The notes beneath the pieces were generated by a model. That model was not told where the DNA came from. It saw only the letters and a program-made list of their open reading frames with translations, and did not search any database. The translations under genes were made by a program, and so were the position numbers. Shown here in pieces: positions 1 to 6,311 of a stretch of 6,694 nucleotides of DNA; the stretch's first letter is position 1; the number at the start of each line of letters is the position of its first letter. The DNA lies in contig JADGGM010000174.1 of assembly GCA_019689955.1 (NCBI GenBank), positions 1 through 6,694 of the forward strand. The letters are read 5' to 3'. Origin of the DNA: Gemmatimonadaceae bacterium. Its GTDB lineage: Bacteria; Gemmatimonadota; Gemmatimonadetes; Gemmatimonadales; Gemmatimonadaceae.

Positions 1-116
1 ATCGACGCCACCGGCTCGGGACGCGCGCCGAGCCGGACCCAGAGCGGCCGCGGCACCACGAGCGCCGCGGCCGCCGCGACACCGGTCTTCACGAGCTCGC
101 GTCGAGTGATCGGCAT
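1..116 (-). CDS. Exported protein with Tat signal, N-terminus only (partial)
   Basis: Only the first 38 codons are inside the window; the gene runs off the left edge. The frame opens at ATG (116-114) and begins MPITRRELVKTGVAAAAALV. Residues 4-10 (TRRELVK) match the twin-arginine consensus S/T-R-R-x-F-L-K and are followed by a short alanine-rich hydrophobic stretch (13-21), so the mature protein is probably exported folded, often with a bound cofactor. Upstream there is only a weak AGG (124-126 on the minus strand), 7 nt from the ATG. It lies 49 bp after the stop of the Ig/cupredoxin-like gene on the same strand and is probably the next gene of the same operon. The 38 residues are almost all signal peptide, so I cannot name the enzyme or family. 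Oxidoreductases, phosphatases and haloperoxidases are common Tat cargo, but none is supported here. Confidence 0.72.
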   Translation of the reverse strand, partial: MPITRRELVKTGVAAAAALVVPRPLWVRLGARPEPVAS

Positions 117-165
117 GCGATTGCCTACCGTGGCGGGATGACGCTCGCGGCGCGGTCCGGGCCGC

Positions 166-1299
166 TCATGGCGCCGAGGTTCGGCTCACGACCGTGATGC
201 GCCCCGCCGCCCCGGTCGCCGTGCTGTGGTACGAGTAGACACCGGGAGCCATGAAGCGCCGCGAGCGGCAGTTGGTGATGCTGAACGCGCTCGTCGTGTC
301 GCCGTACGCCGGGATGTTCCCCGCGCCACCCGCGTCGCCGGTGCCGCAGGTGAGCGGCGCGGACGTGGCCGTGACGTTCGTGGGATCGTCGAACGTGACG
401 TCCATCGGCCGGCCGGTCCCGTTGCGCCAGAGCACCGCGCCGCCGACGCTGATGGTGAGATCGCGCGGCTCGAACGCCGGCGCCAGCGGACCGCCGAGCG
501 TGGTCGGCCGGAGGTGCATGTCGACCTCCGCCTTGATGCGCGGGATGATCGTGAACGTGACCGTATCCGCCACCGGCACACCGTAGATCGTGGCGTTGGC
601 GACGATCGTCGCCTCCCCCGGCTGGCGGGCCTGGAGCGCACCGTTGGAGGGGATCGCGATGAAGGGCTGCAGCGAGGTGTAGTACACCGCAACGCCGGGG
701 ATCGACCGGCCCGAGGCGTCGAGCACCGTGGCCGGGAGCGCCTTGTTCGCCGCGCTCCCGTTGCCGCCCACCGGCCACACGGTGCTATCGGCAGGGTGAA
801 TGGAGAACACCGCCGGCAGCGGCGCGGGGGTGTCCGCGCGCACGTTCACGGTCGTCGTGTCGGCGTGGCGCACGTTGTCGATCGTGGCTTCGGCGATGAT
901 CCTGATGTTCGTCCCCGTCTCGATCGCCTGCAGGCGACCCGTCGAGTCCACCTGAACGCGGGATGGGTTCGTGGAGCGGAAGCTGATCGTGTGGCTCCCG
1001 GCGAGCGGGGCGCCGCTCGCGTCCCGGAGCGTGGCGGTGAGCTGGAGCGTGTCCCACGGCGCCGCCGTCGAGAGCGTGACCGCGTGATGATCGAGCGTCA
1101 GCGCCCAGTACAGCGCGCTGGCATCGATCGGTGCGTAGGTGCGCGTGGGCTCCGGCACCTCGCCCCCGCACCCCACGGCGAGGAGCGCGAGAACGGTCGC
1201 GGCCCAGGGTCGAGCCGCACGATTGCGCGCCGACGGTGCAGGGTGAGTAGCGCGCACTGCCGAGGAAAACGTGTCGCCGATCGCGTACATGTCAGGCAT
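166..1299 (-). CDS. Lipoprotein with two Ig-like domains and a degenerate cupredoxin-like domain
   Basis: This encodes 377 residues. An N-terminal arginine-containing stretch and hydrophobic segment (about 30-43) end in a lipobox, Ala-Val-Gly-Cys44, so the mature protein is a lipid-anchored envelope protein. Residues about 62-155 and 160-253 are two Ig-like repeats of BIG2 character: each has a strand ending in T-L/V-x-D-A-S-G, a later S/N-G-x-L-Q-A turn, and ends A-D-T-x-T-x. Residues about 257-372 resemble a plastocyanin-type cupredoxin (ISVGGAVLWRN at 283-293, DVTFDDP at 300-306, APGVYSYHS at 351-359), but the expected copper ligands are largely replaced. Cys318 and Cys344 could form a disulfide. 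The start ATG overlaps the susD stop by 8 bp. A second ATG at residue 4 (1290-1288) or GTG at residue 15 (1257-1255) would give a more usual signal-peptide length, so the exact start is uncertain. No enzymatic role is apparent. The likely role is surface binding or structural support for the adjacent SusCD pair, by inference from position. Confidence 0.85.
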   Translation of the reverse strand: MPDMYAIGDTFSSAVRATHPAPSARNRAARPWAATVLALLAVGCGGEVPEPTRTYAPIDASALYWALTLDHHAVTLSTAAPWDTLQLTATLRDASGAPLAGSHTISFRSTNPSRVQVDSTGRLQAIETGTNIRIIAEATIDNVRHADTTTVNVRADTPAPLPAVFSIHPADSTVWPVGGNGSAANKALPATVLDASGRSIPGVAVYYTSLQPFIAIPSNGALQARQPGEATIVANATIYGVPVADTVTFTIIPRIKAEVDMHLRPTTLGGPLAPAFEPRDLTISVGGAVLWRNGTGRPMDVTFDDPTNVTATSAPLTCGTGDAGGAGNIPAYGDTTSAFSITNCRSRRFMAPGVYSYHSTATGAAGRITVVSRTSAP

Positions 1300-2758
1300 C
1301 TCGGTTGATGCAGCCGGTGAACTTGGAGTTGGCGATTCGCTCGGTGGCCGGGATCGGCATCGTCACGTCGGTCCCGTAGTACACGGTCCCGCCGGCCGCG
1401 GGGTACGGCCCGACGGGGTAGACGTCGTCCGGCTGACGCCCGTACTGGCGGATGAGCCGGCGCAGGTCCCCCTGCCGGTGCCCGGTGAGGAAGAGCCAGA
1501 ACGCGCGCTCGCGGAAGACGAGATCCACGCGCGCCGAGTCGGTGCCGGGATCGCTGAGCGGGGCGAGCCCCGCGACGCCGCCCGAGCCGGCGTGCCAGAG
1601 CGTGTCCACCTTCGTTGCGTCGACCGGATCGGGCTGCGTGTCGAAGGTGCCGTCGGTGCGCAGCGCGTTGAGGATCGCGAGCCAGTTGCCGCCGGCGCCG
1701 TGCAGCGCCGCCTCGGCCTCGATGAGTCGCGCCTCCACGCCATCCGCAAGCACGATCGGCGTGCCACCGTCCGGCGCGTACTTCACGGGGCTGAAGAGCG
1801 AAATCCCCCCCGTACTCTTCCCCGCAGGGACGACGGCCGTGCGCGGGTCACCGCTGGAGATGTAGTCGAGCCCCGTCCCCCCTTCGACATCGGACACGCT
1901 GAACGCCCACCGGCCGAACAGCACGGTCGCGAAGTTGCGCGGGTCCGCCAGCCCGGTCTCGGTGGTGCCGCTGTAGGTCACTTCGTACCGGTAGCCGTCG
2001 GGCACGTCCGCCACCGCCGCAGCCGCGCCCGCGAAATCGCCGAGCCCGAGCAACGCTCTCCCCTTCCCCACGCGCGCGAGGTGCAGGATGCGCGCGCTAT
2101 CGGCCGAGAGCGCGAGCGCGGTATCGAAGAGCGCCCGCGCGTGCGTCAGCACCTCCGCCGTCGATGACCCCGGGGCGAGCGTGTAGTCGCCGTTGTAGTC
2201 GAGCGTGCTGAGGGGGATCCCGGAGCAATACAGCTCGGCGAGCATCACCTCGCTGTATCCCATGAGCGCGTACAGGTGTCCGAGCAGGGCGTGCGAGACG
2301 TCCGGCGCGTAGTCGCGCAGGAGCCCCACCCCCTGCCGCGCCTGCCCGCGCACGCGCTGCAGCTCCGAGTACACCGCGGCCGGCACGGCATCGCTCTGCG
2401 CGTTCGGTTCTTCGGCCTCGGGGAGCACCCGCACGTCGACGATGTTCGGGGTGACGCTGGTGGCGCCGAGCGCGGTGCCGTTCTGCAGCTCATCGCTCAG
2501 CTCCCCCGCGGCCTCGATGAAGCTGGTCCCGTTGAAGCCGCCGAACGCGTCGCGGAATTGCGCCAGCGTTCCGTTGTAGACCGCGAGCGCGCCGGACCGC
2601 GAGCCCATCGCCGCCGGATCGCTCAGGTTCGAGGGGAGTGGGACGCCCCCCACCACACGGTCGGGCGAGCACGCGGCGGCCGCGCCGATGAGGAGGGCGG
2701 TCAGCACCCCGTTGCGCACGCGCCGGACGTCGGGCCGGCGCCGATCGATTTTCGCCAT
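1292..2758 (-). CDS. SusD/RagB-family outer-membrane lipoprotein
   Basis: This encodes 488 residues, the usual length for the family. SusD-type proteins form the extracellular lid of a SusC channel and capture ligand for TonB-dependent import. The N-terminus is basic, followed by a hydrophobic segment and lipobox (Ala-Ala-Ala-Cys30), so the mature protein is lipid-anchored. Helical TPR-like segments are visible at about 133-185 and 203-253 (RVGKGRALLGLGDFAGAAAA at 229-248). The C-terminal half carries the family hallmarks VEARLIEAEAAL (341-352), the FRERAFWLFLTGHRQGDLRR motif (415-434), and MPIPATERIANSKF near the end (467-480). Cys178 and Cys483 are the only cysteines besides the lipid-anchor Cys30 and may pair. 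The start ATG is preceded by a GAGAG at 5 nt spacing, and the gene lies 22 bp after the SusC stop. The carbohydrate-binding label of the family should not be taken as proof of substrate, because SusD relatives also handle peptides and other ligands. Confidence 0.95.
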   Translation of the reverse strand: MAKIDRRRPDVRRVRNGVLTALLIGAAAACSPDRVVGGVPLPSNLSDPAAMGSRSGALAVYNGTLAQFRDAFGGFNGTSFIEAAGELSDELQNGTALGATSVTPNIVDVRVLPEAEEPNAQSDAVPAAVYSELQRVRGQARQGVGLLRDYAPDVSHALLGHLYALMGYSEVMLAELYCSGIPLSTLDYNGDYTLAPGSSTAEVLTHARALFDTALALSADSARILHLARVGKGRALLGLGDFAGAAAAVADVPDGYRYEVTYSGTTETGLADPRNFATVLFGRWAFSVSDVEGGTGLDYISSGDPRTAVVPAGKSTGGISLFSPVKYAPDGGTPIVLADGVEARLIEAEAALHGAGGNWLAILNALRTDGTFDTQPDPVDATKVDTLWHAGSGGVAGLAPLSDPGTDSARVDLVFRERAFWLFLTGHRQGDLRRLIRQYGRQPDDVYPVGPYPAAGGTVYYGTDVTMPIPATERIANSKFTGCINRDA

Positions 2759-2780
2759 TGACGCTCTCGCTCGCGAGGGG

Positions 2781-5700
2781 TTAGTAGCTCGCGCTCACGC
2801 GCACCTGCCACGTCCGCGGCCGCGGGAGCACGCCCGTGTCGCTCGCCGTGTTCCCGGTGACGTAGCCGGTGACGTTCGGGTCCAGCCCGCGATAGTTCGT
2901 GAACAGACCGAGGTTGGTGCCCTCGAGCGACACGGTGAGCGCGCGCGCGCCGAGGCGCGCGGCCGTGCGTGCCGGGACGTTGTAGGCCACCGCCAGGCTG
3001 TTGACCCGCAGCATGTCCACCGTTTGCGTCTGCGAGTTCTGGTACGCCGACGTGAGCGGCGCCGTGGCGTTCCCCGTGGCGATCGCCTGCTCCACGAGCG
3101 GGGCGGTCGGGTCGTTCGCCCCGCGGGAGAACGGACCGAACGTGGACGTCACCCCCGCCCCCGACTGTGTGAGCCCGGAGGCGTAGGTCAGCCCCACGCG
3201 CACGGCGAGCGTACCGCGCAGCAGCGAGACCGTGCTGTGCAGCGACGCCGTGAAGTCCGGCTCCTGCGGTCCCAGGTAGACGGCAGTGTCGGAAAGCAGC
3301 AGCTCATCCAGGGTGATCCGGCCGTTCCCATCACGGTCGCTGTAGCCGATGAGGAGCTTCCCCCACCGTCCGAAGAGCGGATACCCGGCGGCCACGCGCG
3401 TTCCGGCGTCGCCGCCCACCGCCGGGAAGGGCTCGACACCAGGTCCCAGCGAGACCACCAGGTTCCGGTTCTGGCTCACCGAGAGCTGTGTGCTCCACGT
3501 CACCGGGTCGGTGCGCACGAGTTGCGCGCTTGCCGTCACCTCGAGGCCGGTGTTCCGAACCTCCCCCACGTTGCGCAGGATGCTCACCCCCGCGCCGTAC
3601 ACCGACGGCGGGACCGGCACGGCCATCAGCGCGTCCACGCGCGTCTTCCGGTACCCGGTGAAGGCCAGCGAGACGCGGTCGCCGAACAGATCGGCATCGA
3701 AGCCCGCCTCCAGTTCGCGCGAGCGCTCCGGCCTGAGCTCCGTGCTCCCCAGCGACTGCAGCGTGACCGCGTCGACGAACTGCCCGCCCACCCACTGCCG
3801 GGTGGGGGCGGAGTAGAGGCGCAGCCGGTCGCCCGGTCCGGGCTCGACCCCGGCGTGTCCGTACGCGACGCGGAGGCGGAGCGTGTTGACGATGTCCTTG
3901 AACGGGAAGAACGGCTCGTCCGAGATGAGGTACGAGAAGCTCATCTTGGGGAAGCCGGCCAGCGTCGTGCGCCGGCCGAAGGTGTTCCCGCCATCCATGC
4001 GGATCCCGGTCGAGAGCCAGAAGCGCTTGTGGGCCAGCGTGGGCTCCAGGTACCACCCGAACGTCGCCTGCTCGGTGCGGGCCTCGCTCACGCCGGTCAC
4101 CTGGCCCGCCAGCCCGATCGAGCTCCCCCCCGGGGGGAGCCCCGTGGCGAGGGCGCTGAAGTCGTTGACCGATTGGCGCGTGTAGTTTCCGCCGACGGCC
4201 GTCTGGAGGCGCAGCCCCCACGGGAGCGGGGCCGTGGCGGTCGCGCGCACGTTGACGGTGCTCATGGTCGAGGTCCCGCGCCCGGTCGCGAGCCGGCCGA
4301 CGCTGTCCGCGGTCGCCGGCACCGCGCCGTTCGGGAGAAGGAGCTGGTCGTCGCGCTCGATCAGGTTGAGCCCCGCGTCGGCGGTCCCGGTGAGCCACGG
4401 CGTGGGCCGCCACGTGAGGCTCGCGCCGTTGGTGAACTGCGTGGCCACGTCGCGTGCGCGCTGCGCGTAGCTCTCGAAGAGCGCGTCGGTGGAGGCGGGG
4501 CCGTTCCGCGTGACCTGGAAGTAGGTGCCGGTCACGGGATCGACATAGGTAGTCATGAGCGTCCCGATCTGATTCTCGAGCGAGGACCGCTGCTGATCGC
4601 TGCGCGAGAGCATCGTGGTCAACGAGAGGTTCCCCGTGCGCCCGAGCGTCGTGGCGAGCCGGCTGGACCCGCTCCACCGCTCGAGTCGTTGCGGCCGCCG
4701 CATCCAGTCGGGGGGAGCGGTGTTCCCGTGGCTCGCGCGATAGCGCTGCAGCTCGAGGTCGGGGAGGCGAACGAGCCCCATCTCGTCGGAGAAGGCGCCG
4801 TTCACGCTGTAGGTCAGGGTCCCGACGCCGCCGGAGACGCCGAGCGTCGCAGCGGTGCGCTGCCCGTGGCCGAAGATGGTGTACCGCGGGTCGTTCAGGG
4901 TCTGGAATCGGACCAGGCTGTCCGGCTTGCACCCGGACTGTACCTGGCTGACGAGCGTGCAGAACGCGGTGCCGTTGGTCGCGCCGTACGGGCTGGCGTA
5001 CATGGTCGGATACTGCCCCGGCATCGTCGTCATCGCGCGCTCCACGCTCGCGGTCCAGCGCGGCGGGCCGGCCTGCCCTTTCTTGGTGGTGATGACGATG
5101 ACGCCGTTCGCCGCGTCGGCGCCGTAGAGCGTCGCGGCGCTCGGGCCCTTCAGGACTTCGATCGTCTCGATCGTGTGCGGGTCGATGTAGTCGAGCGGCG
5201 AGGGGGCGGCGTAGTGCTCGTTGTGGCGCGTGTCGTTGGCGAGGTTGCTGCTCCGGGGGTCCGACTGCGCGGCATAGATGCGCACGCCGTCCACCACGAC
5301 GATGGGATCGTTGCTCAGGTACGCGCTCGATGCGCCGCGGAGCCTGAGACGCGCGGGATCGCCCGGCGCCCCCGAGGTGCGCTGCACCACGAGCCCCGGC
5401 ACGCGGCCGTCGAGGAGGTCGGTCACGCTCGAGATGGGCTGGGTGGCGACGATCGAGTCGGCGTTGAGCACGGTGATGTCGTTCCCGAGCTCGTACCGGC
5501 GCCGCGGGCCGGTGGCCGTGGTCACGACTTCCTGCAGACGGGTCAGGCTCATACGCAGGGCGAGCTCCACGCGCACGGGCCGATCCCCTTCCGCGACGGC
5601 GATCGCGCGCTCCGCGGCCATGTAGCCCAGGTGGCGCGCCGTGATCACCTGCACGCCCACGGGAACGCCGCGGAGCAGGGCGTACCCGTCGGCGTTCGTG

Positions 5701-6209
5701 CTCGCGGTGAGCGCCGTCCCCTTCACGCCGACGACGGCCCCCTGGATCGGCTCGCGCGAGGTCGAGTCGACGACGCGGGCGAGCACGGCGCCGACGACGG
5801 TGGTGTCGGTGTCAGTGCGCGAGGTCGTCTTCGTCGCTTTGGGCCGCGCCACCACCAGCACGCCGAGCGACGAACGCTGCACGGTGAGTCCGGTGCCGGC
5901 CAGCACGCGGGCGAGCGCGGTCTTGGCCGGCACGCGCCGAAGGTGAATCGTGATGCGCGCGTCCGATGGAAGCACGCGATCCGAGTAGGCGAGCCCGAGC
6001 CCGGCCTGTTCGTCGATCGCACGCACCACGTCGGCCACCGGTGCGTCCACGACGTCCAGCGTCACCAGGCGCTCGAGCGGGTCCACGGTCCGCGGCGACG
6101 CGGCCACCGGCCCTGTTGACGTCTGAGGGGGCGCCGCTCGCACGGACTGCGCGGCGCCCGACGCGCTCCCCAGGAGCATCAACGCGACGACTGACCAGAT
6201 CGATCTCAT
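2781..6209 (-). CDS. SusC/RagA-family TonB-dependent receptor with N-terminal STN domain
   Basis: This encodes 1142 residues, typical for a SusC with an extra signalling domain. Order: signal peptide (1-20, cut near Ser-Gly-Ala-Ala/Gln); STN domain (about 45-120, containing DARITIHL and ending in LGVLVV); linker; carboxypeptidase-regulatory-like beta domain (about 138-216, REPIQGAVVGVKGT then NADGYALLRGVP); a TonB-box-like LQEVVTTATG (225-234); plug (about 240-378) with DPIVVVDGVRIY (301-312) and the SusC/RagA signature around 359-377 (ATLYGADAANGVIVITTKK); and a 22-strand-type beta-barrel to the C-terminus, which ends in an aromatic Tyr as barrels usually do. It would import a ligand captured by the adjacent SusD using TonB energy. 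The STN domain is known in FecA-type receptors to signal to a FecR-type regulator, and such a gene lies directly upstream. The ATG at 6209 has a strong GAGGAG ribosome-binding site 5 nt away, with no other in-frame ATG nearby. An EF-hand-like loop lies in the barrel at residues 958-969. The ligand is unknown. Confidence 0.96.
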   Translation of the reverse strand: MRSIWSVVALMLLGSASGAAQSVRAAPPQTSTGPVAASPRTVDPLERLVTLDVVDAPVADVVRAIDEQAGLGLAYSDRVLPSDARITIHLRRVPAKTALARVLAGTGLTVQRSSLGVLVVARPKATKTTSRTDTDTTVVGAVLARVVDSTSREPIQGAVVGVKGTALTASTNADGYALLRGVPVGVQVITARHLGYMAAERAIAVAEGDRPVRVELALRMSLTRLQEVVTTATGPRRRYELGNDITVLNADSIVATQPISSVTDLLDGRVPGLVVQRTSGAPGDPARLRLRGASSAYLSNDPIVVVDGVRIYAAQSDPRSSNLANDTRHNEHYAAPSPLDYIDPHTIETIEVLKGPSAATLYGADAANGVIVITTKKGQAGPPRWTASVERAMTTMPGQYPTMYASPYGATNGTAFCTLVSQVQSGCKPDSLVRFQTLNDPRYTIFGHGQRTAATLGVSGGVGTLTYSVNGAFSDEMGLVRLPDLELQRYRASHGNTAPPDWMRRPQRLERWSGSSRLATTLGRTGNLSLTTMLSRSDQQRSSLENQIGTLMTTYVDPVTGTYFQVTRNGPASTDALFESYAQRARDVATQFTNGASLTWRPTPWLTGTADAGLNLIERDDQLLLPNGAVPATADSVGRLATGRGTSTMSTVNVRATATAPLPWGLRLQTAVGGNYTRQSVNDFSALATGLPPGGSSIGLAGQVTGVSEARTEQATFGWYLEPTLAHKRFWLSTGIRMDGGNTFGRRTTLAGFPKMSFSYLISDEPFFPFKDIVNTLRLRVAYGHAGVEPGPGDRLRLYSAPTRQWVGGQFVDAVTLQSLGSTELRPERSRELEAGFDADLFGDRVSLAFTGYRKTRVDALMAVPVPPSVYGAGVSILRNVGEVRNTGLEVTASAQLVRTDPVTWSTQLSVSQNRNLVVSLGPGVEPFPAVGGDAGTRVAAGYPLFGRWGKLLIGYSDRDGNGRITLDELLLSDTAVYLGPQEPDFTASLHSTVSLLRGTLAVRVGLTYASGLTQSGAGVTSTFGPFSRGANDPTAPLVEQAIATGNATAPLTSAYQNSQTQTVDMLRVNSLAVAYNVPARTAARLGARALTVSLEGTNLGLFTNYRGLDPNVTGYVTGNTASDTGVLPRPRTWQVRVSASY
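3303..3338 (-). other. EF-hand-like calcium-binding loop within the SusC barrel
   Basis: Residues 958-969 of the receptor read DRDGNGRITLDE. Every canonical position of an EF-hand loop is filled: Asp at 1 and 3, Asn at 5, Gly at 6, Ile at 8 and Glu at 12. SusC-type barrels often carry a related D-x-N-G-D-G segment late in the barrel, so this probably marks a calcium-binding extracellular loop and not a separate domain. Calcium binding is inferred from the residue pattern only. Confidence 0.6.
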
Positions 6210-6214
6210 GCGCG

Positions 6215-6220
6215 CTCCTC
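6215..6220 (-). promoter_or_regulatory. Ribosome-binding site of the SusC gene
   Basis: On the minus strand this reads GAGGAG, followed by CGCGC and then the ATG at 6209. It is a strong Shine-Dalgarno at 5 nt spacing and fixes the start of the receptor. The sites before the other genes are weaker (GAGAG before susD; only AGG before the Tat gene; nothing clear before the Ig/cupredoxin gene), which fits the receptor being translated independently after the gap. Confidence 0.8.
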
Positions 6221-6226
6221 GATGTT

Positions 6227-6238
6227 GTGGAGCTCCAC
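6227..6238. promoter_or_regulatory. 12-bp perfect palindrome upstream of SusC
   Basis: GTGGAGCTCCAC is a perfect loopless palindrome 6 bp upstream of the SusC ribosome-binding site. A loopless palindrome is better suited to a dimeric DNA-binding protein than to an RNA hairpin. About one or two such palindromes are expected by chance in a window of this size, so this is only a candidate operator. Confidence 0.25.
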
Positions 6239-6262
6239 CCGCCGACGGCCGTGACCTGCCCC

Positions 6263-6286
6263 GCCGGCGCCATCGCTCGCGCCGGC
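6263..6286 (-). promoter_or_regulatory. Perfect 8-bp GC hairpin in the fecR-susC gap
   Basis: The arms GCCGGCGC (6263-6270) and GCGCCGGC (6279-6286) are perfectly complementary around an 8-nt loop. All stem pairs are G-C. It sits in the only sizeable gap of the operon, between the FecR-type stop and the SusC ribosome-binding site. No T-run follows on the transcribed strand, so a simple rho-independent terminator is unlikely. A partial attenuator, an mRNA processing or stability element, or chance are all possible. Confidence 0.45.
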
Positions 6287-6290
6287 AGAG

Positions 6291-6304
6291 CGACCCGAGG
6301 GTCG
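6291..6304 (-). promoter_or_regulatory. Small GC hairpin after the fecR-like stop
   Basis: The sequence is CGACC, a 4-nt loop and GGTCG: a 5-bp stem starting 8 nt after the stop of the FecR-type gene. It is followed by a longer hairpin at 6263-6286. There is no downstream T-run, so an intrinsic terminator is not supported. It could slow polymerase, stabilise an mRNA end or be incidental in such GC-rich DNA. Confidence 0.35.
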
Positions 6305-6311
6305 CGCGAGG

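Noticed and set aside
147..165. Inverted repeat GCGGC/GCCGC just after the stop of the Ig/cupredoxin-like gene, considered as a terminator
   Set aside because: The stem is only 5 bp with a 9-nt loop and no T-run follows. Such repeats are common by chance at this GC content, and the Tat gene begins 31 bp later on the same strand.
226..1308. A 360-codon plus-strand frame opposite the Ig/cupredoxin-like gene
   Set aside because: It is Arg- and Gly-rich with no motif. The minus-strand frame has a lipobox and recognisable beta domains, so this is a compositional shadow.
2770..2777. Palindrome CTCGCGAG in the susC-susD gap
   Set aside because: Eight bases is too short to be notable in GC-rich DNA, and it lies at the position expected for the susD leader.
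3331..4932. A 533-codon minus-strand frame inside SusC
   Set aside because: It is a shifted frame of the receptor, with Arg/His/Pro-rich low-complexity content and no family features. The true frame is intact across the same interval, so it is not a frameshifted gene.
2688..6119. A 1143-codon open frame on the plus strand, antisense to nearly the whole SusC gene
   Set aside because: Its product is dominated by Arg, His, Gly and Ala with no recognisable domain or signal. It arises from the GC-rich third positions of the opposite strand, while the minus strand encodes a well-defined receptor over the same bases.
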